A stretch of 64,000 nt of DNA from the NCBI RefSeq assembly GCF_001870785.1, contig NZ_MOLV01000013.1, forward strand, positions 30,627 through 94,626. Reading direction: 5' to 3'. Position 1 is the stretch's first letter; each line of letters begins with the position of its first letter. Below are positions 8,623-17,163 of the stretch, piece after piece. The translations under genes and the position numbers were made by a program. The notes beneath the pieces were generated by a model, which ran no database searches, was not told the origin of the DNA, and saw only the letters and a program-made list of their open reading frames with translations. Origin of the DNA: Exiguobacterium sp. KRL4. GTDB lineage: Bacteria > Bacillota > Bacilli > Exiguobacteriales > Exiguobacteriaceae.

Positions 8623-8636
8623 CAGGAGTCGAGTTC

Positions 8637-8837
8637 ATGTTAAAACTATTACTGTTGGCAAGTAGTCTACTGCTCGTTGGATGCGCTTCCGCGCAACCGA
8701 AAACCGTTCCGTGGGGTGAAAATACACCCGCTCAAATGGAACGGCTAAAAGCCAATGACATTGAGTTTAAAGTTGAGGGCGACCAATTACTGATTCCGCA
8801 AGATCAGGTCGATCAAGCGACAAGGTGTTGTACTTAA
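8637..8837 (+). CDS. Small lipoprotein ending in CCT
   Basis: A 66-residue protein with a lipoprotein signal (lipobox LLVGC, about residues 12-16) and a charged mature part of about 50 residues. It ends QVDQATRCCT, with a vicinal cysteine pair; similar small Bacillus-type lipoproteins also end in CCS or CCT, so the gene looks complete. It follows the M50 protease gene by 14 bases and is closed by a hairpin at 8856-8897. Function unknown. Confidence 0.65.
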   Translation: MLKLLLLASSLLLVGCASAQPKTVPWGENTPAQMERLKANDIEFKVEGDQLLIPQDQVDQATRCCT

Positions 8838-8855
8838 TAGAAAAAATAATCAAGA

Positions 8856-8897
8856 TGGCTATTTCCTCTTAATATTCAGGAGATAGCCGTTTTTTTA
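8856..8897 (+). terminator. Intrinsic terminator
   Basis: GGCTATTTCCT pairs with AGGAGATAGCC (one mismatch) around a loop of about 10 nt, followed by seven Ts. Confidence 0.8.
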
Positions 8898-8909
8898 TTT
8901 CCAAATTTT

Positions 8910-9674
8910 TCAATAAAATTTATACAATCCATTATCGAAATAGCGGAATGTTTCTTCTGATATTGGTGGAAATCCATATCCGGAATAGAACGCATCGAGC
9001 ATCTGGATATCCTTTCGAAAAGACCGTGTCGCCAAGGCTTCATCGTAGCGGGGGTCGCCGACCGTCATTCCGGCTAGATCAATAAACGCAACGATTTCAT
9101 TGTCTAGGACCAACAGATTGTCCGTCGTACAATCTCCGTGTATCCACGTCTCCGGAACAGGTTCCGGCTGCTTGGTGGATAACGCGTTAAGTAACTTGTG
9201 CGAACCATTTGTCCATCCCTGTTTAATGTAGTGATCGGCCTGAAGCAGCTGTTTATCCAGCCAATCCTGTGAAGAATGGGTAGAGATATTCTCGCTCATA
9301 TGAAACTGTCTGAGGAACCGTCCGAATGAACGGATCAATGCCAATCGTTGCAACTCGGAAGCATCCGCCAGTGCCGTTGTCAACGTCTCACCTGCTATGT
9401 AGGACATCAGTAAATAATCCTGTTGCTCGTCTTCAATATAATCAAGATAAGTCGGGATAGTGATATGTTGTTGTGACTTGAACGTCTTCATCACTGTCGC
9501 TTCCTGCGCCAACCACTCGCGGTATCGGGGTAAGCTTGCCTGTTTGAGGATAAAGGTGCCGTCTAACGTTTTCATGTGGTAGACGATGGCTGTTCCCCCC
9601 TGCTCGGCAACGGGATGAATAGAATGGATCAAACCGACTTTTTGTTCGATTCGTTGTTTGATAGAAACGTTCAT
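8910..9674 (-). CDS. APH-fold small-molecule kinase
   Basis: A 254-residue aminoglycoside-phosphotransferase-family protein. The N-lobe has GGTAIVYHM (nucleotide loop, about residues 26-34) and FILKQASL (Lys). The catalytic loop is WIHGDCTTDNLLV (HGDxxxxN, about 177-189) and the metal site FIDLAGMTVGDPRYDEA (about 197-213). It is translationally coupled to the Lrp/AsnC regulator upstream (overlap 9671-9674). This pairing suggests a kinase for an amino acid or similar metabolite rather than drug resistance, which is inference. Confidence 0.78.
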   Translation of the reverse strand: MNVSIKQRIEQKVGLIHSIHPVAEQGGTAIVYHMKTLDGTFILKQASLPRYREWLAQEATVMKTFKSQQHITIPTYLDYIEDEQQDYLLMSYIAGETLTTALADASELQRLALIRSFGRFLRQFHMSENISTHSSQDWLDKQLLQADHYIKQGWTNGSHKLLNALSTKQPEPVPETWIHGDCTTDNLLVLDNEIVAFIDLAGMTVGDPRYDEALATRSFRKDIQMLDAFYSGYGFPPISEETFRYFDNGLYKFY

Positions 9675-10114
9675 ATCAAAACACCGTCCCCGACCGTAAA
9701 AGCTTTAAACGCGACGGGTGACGACAACCGAATCCAGGTCGACGGTTTACCATACTTCATCGAGACATCGATAAACGTTTCTAATGTCTCTACGGATGGT
9801 GTATACAGTTTGACCATGAAGTTAAACGTTCCGGCGAGCCGGTGGCACTCGACGACATCCGGATGACTCTTGCAAAATGCGATAAACGCGTCGCATCTTG
9901 TGTCTTCGAACATCAAAATCGCCATGATTGTTTTTTCAAGCGCAACGGGATTGATGACGGCCCGGTATCCTTCGATGACACTGCGGTCCTCCAGTTTCTT
10001 AACCCGCTCGTTGACGGCCGGTGTCGACAGGCCCACCGTTTTACCGAGTTCCGTCCAGGACATCCGCCCGTCTGCCTGCAATGCCCGGATAATTGCATAA
10101 TCAATTTCGTCCAT
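9671..10114 (-). CDS. Lrp/AsnC family transcriptional regulator
   Basis: A 147-residue Lrp/AsnC regulator. The N-terminal winged helix includes IIRALQADGRMSWTELGKTVGLSTPAVNERVKKLE (positions about 9-43) and is followed by VIEGYRAVINP. The C-terminal RAM/AsnC ligand domain has HPDVVECHRLAGTFNFMVKL (about 89-108). Such proteins sense amino acids and usually control the adjacent gene. AGGAGGG precedes ATG 10114. The ATGA overlap with the APH-fold kinase indicates an operon and a shared role. Confidence 0.9.
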   Translation of the reverse strand: MDEIDYAIIRALQADGRMSWTELGKTVGLSTPAVNERVKKLEDRSVIEGYRAVINPVALEKTIMAILMFEDTRCDAFIAFCKSHPDVVECHRLAGTFNFMVKLYTPSVETLETFIDVSMKYGKPSTWIRLSSPVAFKAFTVGDGVLI

Positions 10115-10263
10115 TTTTTCACCCTCCTAATATTATGAAGACATATCTTAAAATTACCATTCATTTTCAGGTGAAGCTACTGAAAAACAAGGAAAACCGT
10201 CTGTCTGGTCACGTTCTTCTTTCGTACAATAAAGACAGATCAAAAATAAGTGAGGTGAAAGAC

Positions 10264-10422
10264 ATGCAGGCAACAAATTGCACCCGTTGCGCGGAGACAT
10301 TTGAAGACGGTCAGGAAACGTATCACTGTTCGCACAACTGTACATTCTGCAAAGAGTGTACCAAGACGATGAATTCCATTTGTCAAAATTGCGGGGAAAC
10401 ATTGGTCCGGGTTGAGCAGTAA
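10264..10422 (+). CDS. DUF1272 zinc-ribbon protein
   Basis: A 52-residue protein with the cysteine layout of DUF1272: CTRC, CSHNCTFCKEC and CQNCGE (eight cysteines and one histidine), which probably bind two zinc ions. The function is unknown. The start is ATG 10264, preceded by GTGAGGTG; longer in-frame starts have no ribosome site. It is divergent from the Lrp gene and convergent with the DUF4188 gene. Confidence 0.88.
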   Translation: MQATNCTRCAETFEDGQETYHCSHNCTFCKECTKTMNSICQNCGETLVRVEQ

Positions 10423-10433
10423 TCTACATAAGC

Positions 10434-10463
10434 AAGGGAGCGGATGCCAGTGATCCGCTCCCT
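10434..10463. terminator. Bidirectional terminator hairpin
   Basis: A perfect 12-bp stem, AAGGGAGCGGAT with ATCCGCTCCCTT, and a 6-nt loop. It lies between the convergent DUF1272 and DUF4188 genes. The T tract is weak. Confidence 0.7.
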
Positions 10464-10470
10464 TCGTTCG

Positions 10471-10938
10471 TTATTCACGTGTCGACACCGGCTTGCGTTC
10501 CGCGAGGCGGTCTTTCGCCTGCTCCTGATGTTTCTGAATCGCACTTTCTCCGACCGCTTTCGCCAGTCCCCGCGTCGGCAGATTGACATACATCGTCTCA
10601 TAGTTGCTGATTTCAAACGTTTCATGGAAAATCCCGACGGCATTACTTGCCCGGGCCGACTGATTAAACTTTTTCCAGGCGGTCAGATGGCGATTACCGT
10701 GCGAATAGGCAATCAAGGCGTCCGAAGATCGCCAATATTGAATCAACGTGACCGACCGCCATCCGACGAGCATCTCATGCGACAACAAGCCAACCTGCTG
10801 CTCATAACATTCCTTGATCATCGGTGTCATCGCCTGAACGGTCGGCCACCATTTCCGGACCGATCGCAGACGGTTGATCCGTAAGCCGATGATGAATACT
10901 ACGACGTCTTCATTTGGTGTTGCGATCACGCGTTTCAT
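10471..10938 (-). CDS. DUF4188 family protein (monooxygenase-like fold)
   Basis: A 155-residue protein of the DUF4188 family, which has a dimeric alpha-beta barrel-like fold. Family landmarks are VVFIIGLRINRLRSVRKW (about residues 12-29), the LLSHEML region, TLIQYWRSSDALIAYSHG (about 64-81) and FHETFEI/NYETMYVNLP. The biochemical role is not established. It is coupled to the PadR regulator upstream by an ATGA overlap (10935-10938), so it is probably induced when PadR is released. Confidence 0.85.
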   Translation of the reverse strand: MKRVIATPNEDVVVFIIGLRINRLRSVRKWWPTVQAMTPMIKECYEQQVGLLSHEMLVGWRSVTLIQYWRSSDALIAYSHGNRHLTAWKKFNQSARASNAVGIFHETFEISNYETMYVNLPTRGLAKAVGESAIQKHQEQAKDRLAERKPVSTRE

Positions 10939-11480
10939 GATGATTTTCCTCCTTCGAGTGTCTGAACGGACGCTTCACACCATTCCAGCAGTGCCTGTGT
11001 CTTGCGTTTTCCGTAATCAAGCGTCAGCAGCCAATACATGGCATCATCCGCTTCTTTATAGGTCAGAATCGATTGTTCAATCATCTGGTATGTGTCCAAT
11101 CGCTCCCGGAGCAGAGCGGCATGCTGATGAATCTTCTTAATCGTCGTTTCTTTTGACTCATGCCGGGCAAAATAGAGTTTCAGCAACAGTTCGTTCCGTT
11201 GCACCGGCAGTTCGGTCGTCGGCTCCTGGACCCAACGTCCGAGTTCCACCTCGCCGTCCGGTGTCAGAACAAAGGTCTTCCGGTCATCCCCTTCTCCGGT
11301 CTCTTCGACGATTAACCCTTCCTGCGCCAACGTTTTCAGCATCGGATAGACCTGACCGAAGCTGATCTTCCAAAAGTGATTGAGACTCGTATCAATCGTA
11401 TGCTTCATTTCGTAGCCGGACGTACAGCCGCTTGCCAGCAATCCTAAAATTGCATATCGTGTCATGTTTTCTTTTGGCAT
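10935..11480 (-). CDS. PadR family transcriptional regulator
   Basis: A 181-residue PadR-s2-type regulator. The N-terminal winged helix has YAILGLLASGCTSGYEMKHTID (positions about 8-29) and FWKISFGQVYPMLKTLAQEGLI (about 36-57), with the wing at FVLTPDGEVELGRW. The C-terminal half is a helical dimer domain (about 85-175). It probably represses its own operon with the DUF4188 gene through the paired ATCTTTTAGAT boxes at 11492-11520, 12 bases upstream of ATG 11480. Confidence 0.9.
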   Translation of the reverse strand: MPKENMTRYAILGLLASGCTSGYEMKHTIDTSLNHFWKISFGQVYPMLKTLAQEGLIVEETGEGDDRKTFVLTPDGEVELGRWVQEPTTELPVQRNELLLKLYFARHESKETTIKKIHQHAALLRERLDTYQMIEQSILTYKEADDAMYWLLTLDYGKRKTQALLEWCEASVQTLEGGKSS

Positions 11481-11491
11481 CGGATTCTCCT

Positions 11492-11520
11492 ATATCTTTT
11501 AGATAGTATCTTTTAGATAT
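11492..11520 (-). promoter_or_regulatory. Probable PadR operator
   Basis: Two direct copies of ATCTTTTAGAT separated by AGT. Each copy is itself a near-palindrome, so the pair reads almost the same on both strands. The site lies between the padR start and its upstream region, as expected for autorepression. Confidence 0.65.
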
Positions 11521-11684
11521 ATATTCCCGGTCTTTCATTTACTAAACGAATATTCAGAATATTCATCAAGGAAACGTCATCTTACATTCTTGTAATCTCC
11601 CTTTCTTATTTAGGGTAATGAAGAAGTTTCGTTTTACACTAAGAGAGTTTTCATTTTCTTAAAACAGAACGGGAGTTTTCCGCT

Positions 11685-12764
11685 ATGCCTTATTTTTTAA
11701 AACTCAGCTTATTCAGCCTTGTCCTGCTGCTTGTAGGATGCAGTCAACCGGAACCAACGCCCCCGGTTCCAGCACCAAAAGAATTGATCCGCAGTGAGAC
11801 GTTTTCACCGCTCGGACAAAGCAACAGTTACGATTTAACTGCTGTCTATCAACGATATCCTTACCTGTCCGGTCCGAGCTATATTGATGAAGCAGCCGTG
11901 TACTTTTATGCCTCAAGCGAAAAAGACAGTTCGATTTTCCGTTACTCGCTGACGAATCGACAACTTAAAAAAATCTATTCGACGAGCCAAACCATCTATA
12001 AACTGGTCGGTGTCGGACGACAATTGTTCTGGATCCGTTATCAGGACAACGGAGAGGACAGCAACTGGACACTCGAAGTGATGGATCTAGCAACCGGATC
12101 GCTTCAACAACTTGACCATGGAAGAGAACCGTCTCGTTTTTATCCGGATCTCCAAGCCACGACGGCACATGTCTCTTGGATCAAACATACCCATGAGAAA
12201 GATCAGACCCAGTCACTCGTGCAAAAATATGATGTAGCGACCGGGTACGTCACGACACAAAAAACGCTGACAGTGAAGGAATCAGCAACCCGGAGCGGCG
12301 ACTATGCCCAGTCCTTACGGGACGGTGATGCGGGAATTCTTCTTGATCAAACGACATACAAAGCGGACGAAAAGACGACTGTCTATACGACGCTTTCCGG
12401 AAAAGCCATCAAAAAGACGACGATGCCGTTTGATTTCGCCTATGGACAGCATTATCTGGCGACGGGAGCGGAAGGATCTGCGGAATTTCAAGCTCACGTG
12501 TCGAATCATACGTCCTACCGTTACAAGACGCCCGAACCGTATTACCTGATTGACGGGTTTTGTTTCCTGACGCCGGATCACATCGTCTTCCGGGAAGAGC
12601 GCAATCAACTTCTGTATGCGGACCTGTCGAATGGAACCGTCGTCCCGTTGACGGACAAGGAAGGCGAATACTCAAAACCGGTCTTCACCAACGGTCAGCT
12701 TGGTTACAGTGTCGTCCGGAATGACGGAACCGTATCTTTCCGCATCATTCAAGTCAACAACTGA
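11685..12764 (+). CDS. Large lipoprotein, beta-propeller-like
   Basis: A 359-residue exported lipoprotein. The signal peptide is residues 1-18, with lipobox LLVGC, and is followed by a Pro-rich linker (about 20-35). The mature protein is a series of beta-rich segments with repeated aromatic motifs (LFWIRY, VSWIKH, IVFREE, LLYADLSNGTVVPLTD), suggesting a TolB-like propeller facing the cell wall; this is inference. It is the intact paralog of the frameshifted gene at 5518-6697. The CGGGAG-like ribosome site before ATG 11685 is moderate. It is single-gene, ending in a hairpin at 12772-12803. The ligand is unknown. Confidence 0.72.
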   Translation: MPYFLKLSLFSLVLLLVGCSQPEPTPPVPAPKELIRSETFSPLGQSNSYDLTAVYQRYPYLSGPSYIDEAAVYFYASSEKDSSIFRYSLTNRQLKKIYSTSQTIYKLVGVGRQLFWIRYQDNGEDSNWTLEVMDLATGSLQQLDHGREPSRFYPDLQATTAHVSWIKHTHEKDQTQSLVQKYDVATGYVTTQKTLTVKESATRSGDYAQSLRDGDAGILLDQTTYKADEKTTVYTTLSGKAIKKTTMPFDFAYGQHYLATGAEGSAEFQAHVSNHTSYRYKTPEPYYLIDGFCFLTPDHIVFREERNQLLYADLSNGTVVPLTDKEGEYSKPVFTNGQLGYSVVRNDGTVSFRIIQVNN

Positions 12765-12771
12765 ACATGAG

Positions 12772-12803
12772 AAAAACCCGTTCCAGATCGGACGGGCTTT
12801 TTG
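12772..12803. terminator. Terminator between convergent genes
   Basis: The stem ACCCGTTC/GGACGGGC is flanked by AAAA and TTTTT, so it can serve the lipoprotein and the convergent SRPBCC gene. Confidence 0.75.
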
Positions 12804-12817
12804 CTGTCTGCTCGTAT

Positions 12818-13237
12818 TCAGTGTTGTTCCGCGTATGCCTTGAATCGGTCAAGAATCGCCTGCCAGCCCGCTTGTTGCATTTCCGGAGGATTCATCGACT
12901 CCGCTTCAAACGTTTCAACAACTTCCGTTTCATCACCATTCGCCGTAAACAGAATCGTCACGTGGCGTCCGTCGTCAATCGTGTACGCTAATTTTTCATA
13001 AAGAATCACCTCTAGGTAGACGCCGGAAAAATCAAAGCCGACACTTCCGTCTTTGGCTGCCATGTGACTGGAAAAACGACCGCCTGCTTGAACATCGTTT
13101 GTCGCTTCTGTCGTATGCCAATCGTCAGACGCCGCGTTCCAGGCTTTGATGTGGTCCGGTTCCGTCCAATACGTCCAGACATCTGCGACCGGACGTTGAA
13201 TGACGGCGTTGATTTCAAGAATTTGCGGTTGTTCCAT
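12818..13237 (-). CDS. SRPBCC/AHSA1-like domain protein
   Basis: A 139-residue START-like (SRPBCC) protein with a hydrophobic ligand cavity. The family pattern runs from INAVIQRPVADVWTYWTEPDHIKAW (starting about residue 9) to the C-terminal helix GWQAILDRFKAYAE. The start at ATG 13237 has AAAGGAG 8 nt upstream; a GTG at 13246 abuts that site. It is a single gene, and the ligand is unknown. A second SRPBCC protein lies at 55864. Confidence 0.82.
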   Translation of the reverse strand: MEQPQILEINAVIQRPVADVWTYWTEPDHIKAWNAASDDWHTTEATNDVQAGGRFSSHMAAKDGSVGFDFSGVYLEVILYEKLAYTIDDGRHVTILFTANGDETEVVETFEAESMNPPEMQQAGWQAILDRFKAYAEQH

Positions 13238-13369
13238 TTGCCCCACTCCTTTGTCAGTAGAAAATCTGTTCTTTGTTTAACGTTCGGTTCGAATGAAACA
13301 AATCCTGCTTTTTAAAAATGGTTTATTTTGTCAATCATTCAGGTATACTAAGATTACAGTTAACAAAAA

Positions 13370-13381
13370 TTAACCGGTTAA
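13370..13381. promoter_or_regulatory. Palindrome upstream of the ArsR-type regulator
   Basis: TTAACCGGTTAA is a perfect 12-bp palindrome just before the ribosome site of the regulator gene. It is also part of a wider GTTAA-TTAAC repeat (13359-13374). It is a candidate autoregulatory operator on position and symmetry alone. Confidence 0.4.
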
Positions 13382-13398
13382 TAAAAGGAGAGATGAGA

Positions 13399-14001
13399 AT
13401 GAAACAACAGCCGATTTTAATTCTCGAACAGTACGAACAACTCAAAGTCATCAGTGATCCGATGCGGACGAAAATGCTGATGCATCTGATTGAACAACCA
13501 CATACCGGTCAGCAATTGGCGCAAAAGCTCGACGTCTCCCGGGCAAAAATTTTGTATCATCTGCGGGAACTCGAAAAGTATCAACTAATCCGGCTTGTCG
13601 AGGAAGAAATCCGGGGCGGCAACGTCCTGAAGTATTATCAGGCGGTTGCCCGCGGATTCATTCCGGCCGATCATCTGCTCAATCTAGTCGAGACGAAACA
13701 GGCGACACGCCAGTCGTACATCGAAGTGCTCGACCGGGCGAAGACCCGGGTTTTGACCGCACCCGACCGGTCGTTTGCCCCGCGTTCCTCTGAAATAGAG
13801 AACTGGGAAAGCCTGTCGCTGCAACAAGAACTCCGGCTTACACCTGAGCAATTCTTGAAGTTTACGAAACGGTACCGGGAACTGTTGCAGGACATCGAAC
13901 AGGATCCGTCGACGGCTGAAGCGGACAAAAAATTATATTACGTGATGGCGACGGCGTTTGAGATTGGTGCACCGTTAGTTCAAGAGGATGAGGAGCGATG
14001 A
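13399..14001 (+). CDS. ArsR-type winged-helix transcriptional regulator
   Basis: A 200-residue regulator. The helix-turn-helix spans about residues 15-75: LKVISDPMRTKMLMHLIEQ, then TGQQLAQKLDVSRAKILYHLRELEKYQLI, then a wing. The long C-terminal part (about 85-200) is helical and has no recognised ligand motif. ATG 13399 is chosen over ATG 13393, which sits only 2 nt from GGAG. The next gene, an MFS transporter, begins two bases after the stop, so the regulator probably controls this exporter. Confidence 0.82.
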   Translation: MKQQPILILEQYEQLKVISDPMRTKMLMHLIEQPHTGQQLAQKLDVSRAKILYHLRELEKYQLIRLVEEEIRGGNVLKYYQAVARGFIPADHLLNLVETKQATRQSYIEVLDRAKTRVLTAPDRSFAPRSSEIENWESLSLQQELRLTPEQFLKFTKRYRELLQDIEQDPSTAEADKKLYYVMATAFEIGAPLVQEDEER

Positions 14002-14002
14002 C

Positions 14003-15211
14003 ATGCAGGCAACTGAGCAAAAAACGCATCAACCGCTCTTGCGGAACCGTTCGTTTCGAGCACTTTGGCTCGCCAGTACCTGTTCCTTTCTCGCCCTGTC
14101 GACCTACCTGTTTGCCGAGCAATGGTATATCCTCCGCGTCTTAAAACTCGATGCGTATTTAGGTCTCGTCTTGATGCTGACGTTGTTGCCGCGGATATTC
14201 TTGATGGTGGTGGGTGGCGTGATTGCCGATCGATTCAAGAAATCAATCATTTTACGATATTCCAGTCTGCTGCGATTCACCTTTGTTCTGCTGTTGCTGT
14301 CCGTCTATCACTTCGAGCTGTTGACGATCGTTCCACTCGCTGTATTTGCTTTTTTATTCGGTTGCATCGATGCCTTTTTCTCCCCTGCCAGTTCATCTCT
14401 GTTGCCCCTTCTCGTTTCGAAAGAAGATTTGACACGGACCAATTCGATTCTTCAAACCTCCAATCAGATGGCGTTGTTCTCCGGCCCGTTGCTTGGCGGC
14501 GTACTGCTGACCTTCTCTTCGTTTCACTTCATATTTTTGACGATTTCACTGTTTCTTTTGCTCGCATCGCTCGGTACCTTTTTCATTCGCGAACATCCCG
14601 TCGACAACCCGACTCGGACCTCTGCTTGGCTTGAACTCGCTCAAGGGTTTCACTATGTCTTTGCCGACCCGTACTTAAAACGAATCCTCTTCCTGCTGAT
14701 TATCATCAACTTCTTCTTTTTTGGTCCTTTGCTGATGGGGATTCCCCTGTTGGTCGACCGGGTTTTATTGGGTCAAGCCCTTGATCTGAGTTATCTCCAA
14801 GGGGCGTATCAGCTCGGCATGCTGCTTGGTGCGGCCTGGATCGGCTTCAGCAACCTAATCAATCAATCTTTTCGCCTGTTGCTATCGCTGATTGGTCTGC
14901 TTGGAGTCGGTCTTGTATCACTCGGACAAATCGGACACGTCTGGCATGGAGTTCTGCTGTTGCTGACAATGGGAGGGATCTCCTCCATCATCAATGTCCT
15001 CATTTTGACGACGATTCAAACAACGACACGACCACAGATGATGGGACGGGTCATGAGCCTTGTCAATGCCGCGTCAAACGGTCTGGTTCCATTGTCTTAC
15101 GCCATGCTGTCCCTCACACTGTCGTTTGAGATCCGTCTCGAACAGATTCTTTTGTTCTGCGGTTGCGGGATCGTTTTTGTGGTGTGTACTGCCTTTGTCC
15201 GGATCAGGTGA
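14003..15211 (+). CDS. MFS transporter (drug-efflux type)
   Basis: A 402-residue major facilitator with about 12 TM helices. The loop 2-3 motif is VGGVIADRFKKSIILR (about residues 71-86), matching the GxxaDrxgrk consensus, and a charged central loop (about 195-220) divides the halves. The layout is that of MFS efflux proteins related to the enterobactin/macrolide exporter branch. AGGAG precedes ATG 14003. It is in an operon with the ArsR-type regulator. The substrate is unknown; regulator plus exporter suggests a toxic compound. Confidence 0.85.
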   Translation: MQATEQKTHQPLLRNRSFRALWLASTCSFLALSTYLFAEQWYILRVLKLDAYLGLVLMLTLLPRIFLMVVGGVIADRFKKSIILRYSSLLRFTFVLLLLSVYHFELLTIVPLAVFAFLFGCIDAFFSPASSSLLPLLVSKEDLTRTNSILQTSNQMALFSGPLLGGVLLTFSSFHFIFLTISLFLLLASLGTFFIREHPVDNPTRTSAWLELAQGFHYVFADPYLKRILFLLIIINFFFFGPLLMGIPLLVDRVLLGQALDLSYLQGAYQLGMLLGAAWIGFSNLINQSFRLLLSLIGLLGVGLVSLGQIGHVWHGVLLLLTMGGISSIINVLILTTIQTTTRPQMMGRVMSLVNAASNGLVPLSYAMLSLTLSFEIRLEQILLFCGCGIVFVVCTAFVRIR

Positions 15212-15222
15212 ACGCGTCAAAA

Positions 15223-15260
15223 AAAGTTATGTCCCGTTTCAGGGGGACATGACTTTAACT
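15223..15260 (+). terminator. Terminator hairpin after the MFS gene
   Basis: AAAGTTATGTCCC and GGGACATGACTTT form a 13-bp stem with one G-T pair and a 7-nt loop. The T tail is short. Confidence 0.65.
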
Positions 15261-15348
15261 TGTAGAAATGAATTAACAGGAACGAAAAATCTTGAGCCAT
15301 TGAAAAAAAGCGAATACATCAAAACTAATCCGTGAGGGGTATGCGTGT

Positions 15349-15807
15349 ATGAATATAAACATCCGTCAACTGTCAGCTCATGAGAAGCCGCCGATGGAAC
15401 TTTTGCTGACAGCGGATCCGTCTCAGAAAATAGTCGAAGAATATGTAAAAAGAGGTCGTTGTTTCGTTGCTGAAACAAGAAATCAACTGATCGGGGTGCA
15501 TGTGCTTCTACCCACGAGACCGCAAACGGTCGAAATCGTAAACATTGCAGTAGATGAGCGGTATCAAGGCAACGGCGTCGGAAAATATCTCTTACAACAT
15601 GCCATCGAAACCGCGCAAACGATGGGATATACAACCATTGAAATCGGGACAGGAAATTCAAGCATTGGCCAGTTGGCACTTTATCAAAAATGTGGATTTC
15701 GGATTGTTGGAGTCGACCTGAACTTCTTCTTGCGGCACTACGAAGGGGACATTATTGAAAACGGTATCCGGTGCACCGATATGATTCGATTGTCTCAGGA
15801 CATATAA
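15349..15807 (+). CDS. GNAT family N-acetyltransferase
   Basis: A 152-residue GNAT acetyltransferase using acetyl-CoA. Motif A is VDERYQGNGVGKYLLQHAIETA (about residues 65-86; the RxxGxG-type loop reads RYQGNGVG). Motif B is ALYQKCGFRIVGVD (about 112-125). ATG 15349 follows GAGGGG. It is a single gene. The acceptor substrate cannot be told from sequence. Confidence 0.86.
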   Translation: MNINIRQLSAHEKPPMELLLTADPSQKIVEEYVKRGRCFVAETRNQLIGVHVLLPTRPQTVEIVNIAVDERYQGNGVGKYLLQHAIETAQTMGYTTIEIGTGNSSIGQLALYQKCGFRIVGVDLNFFLRHYEGDIIENGIRCTDMIRLSQDI

Positions 15808-15948
15808 GAGTCTTCCTTTAAAACAACTTGACGGATCAAAGTATGTCTCAGGAAAACGGCTCAAAACGACAAAAAAGCGGTCCTTCTCGAAAAAGAGAAA
15901 ACCACTTTGTCTTCAGCCATGTCCGGGCTTAGCGTATGGCGTGTCCGT

Positions 15949-16860
15949 TTAAATAACTGTCGTAAATTTCTTTGCCGTTTCATTTAGTTCATGCGCCGAC
16001 TCGCTAACGGTCTCGAACCGTTGTAACGTCTCTTCCATAACGGAGACACTAGACGAGGCATCGGCGTTTGCCCGCGAGATCCCCTGTTGAATCCGTTCCA
16101 GTTCCTTGTTCATCTGTTCCGTCGTGTTGCGGACATTGATGACAGCCAGTTCAACAAGCTTCGAGAGATTGCGGACTTCCGTCGCGACGACGTTAAAGCC
16201 GCTTCCGTGCTCACCGGCGCGTGCTGCTTCAATCGAGGCATTCAGCGACAGTAAGTTCGTCTGCGCCGCAACCTCTTTGATCGTTTCGGTGATTTTTGCG
16301 ATCTTGGAAGACTGTTCCTGCAGATTCGCGAGTGTCCGTAAATTTTCTTTGGCGTCGTCCGCCATCTTCTCAATCGTTTGTTTGAGTTGACGGCTCTCCT
16401 GTTTGCCTTGCGTGGATCGGTCATCCAAATGGGTTGCGATGCCGGCAAAGGACGTCGCATACTCTTGGATTGTTTCTTGCCGGTCCGTGATATCAGAAGC
16501 GATTTTGACGACACCGACGACTTGATTTGCTTCGTAAATCGGCATATAAGTTGCTTCGAGCCATATCGAGTCGCCGCGCGCATCAATTCGTTCGATTTTA
16601 TCGGCTGAGCTGAAACCACTCAACAATTTGTTCCATAATTTTTGATAGCTGTCACTGTTCGCAAACTCTGTCGTACAGAAGAGATGATGATGCATGCCAA
16701 TCATCTCATCGCGTTTGTACTTCATCGTCTTCGCAAACAAGTCGTTGACATCAACAACCCGGCGTTGCGTATCAAAACGGATCATTGCGACATTTGTATT
16801 TAAGGCTTCAAGGACATGTGTAGAGGCAAGTGTCTGATTGGTAGGTAGCGGTGTCGTCAC
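15949..16860 (-). CDS. PAS domain chemoreceptor-like protein (cytoplasmic MCP)
   Basis: A 303-residue soluble receptor. A PAS domain covers about residues 20-130 ([26 protein letters not shown], then [13 protein letters not shown]). An MCP signalling hairpin follows, with its tip [25 protein letters not shown] segment at about residues 190-210. There are no TM helices. The start is GTG 16860, with AAGGAG 9 nt upstream; upstream in-frame ATGs have no ribosome site. It should signal to CheA from a PAS-sensed cue such as redox or flavin. The coiled-coil arms are shorter than in classical MCPs. Confidence 0.82.
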   Translation of the reverse strand: MTTPLPTNQTLASTHVLEALNTNVAMIRFDTQRRVVDVNDLFAKTMKYKRDEMIGMHHHLFCTTEFANSDSYQKLWNKLLSGFSSADKIERIDARGDSIWLEATYMPIYEANQVVGVVKIASDITDRQETIQEYATSFAGIATHLDDRSTQGKQESRQLKQTIEKMADDAKENLRTLANLQEQSSKIAKITETIKEVAAQTNLLSLNASIEAARAGEHGSGFNVVATEVRNLSKLVELAVINVRNTTEQMNKELERIQQGISRANADASSSVSVMEETLQRFETVSESAHELNETAKKFTTVI

Positions 16861-17163
16861 GTAGGTAATCTCCTTCGGGTCGTATAATACTTTGATTTTT
16901 AAAAATTGAGCAGAAAAGATATTTTTTAGCAGAACGTTTCTTCGTCTGCTGTTATCATAACAAGCCATGATTTATGTGCACATCATTCTGCTCATACGTC
17001 TCAAAACATTGACCCATCGCTCAAAACAGGTCTTTTTCAGGAATATTAATCCCCATCTTTACAGCATAGTTCCAAATGTATATTCATCGGATGATGAGAG
17101 CTGAATAAGATGTACTATCAAAAAAGTCCTCCTCTGATTCACGATGAATCGAGGAGGACTTGC
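16861..17163. other. Intergenic region of about 300 bases
   Basis: It contains the upstream region of the PAS chemoreceptor, which is AT-rich with no clear promoter match, and the terminator of the VOC gene at its right end (17119-17162). No gene is supported here. Confidence 0.6.
17119..17162 (-). terminator. Intrinsic terminator of the MBL-VOC operon
   Basis: On the minus strand AAGTCCTCCTC and GAGGAGGACTT pair, with an inner GATTCA-TGAATC stem, and a run of six Ts follows. Confidence 0.9.

Noticed and set aside
16861..16968. 36-codon upstream extension of the PAS chemoreceptor
   Set aside because: No ribosome site; GTG 16860 has AAGGAG at 9 nt.
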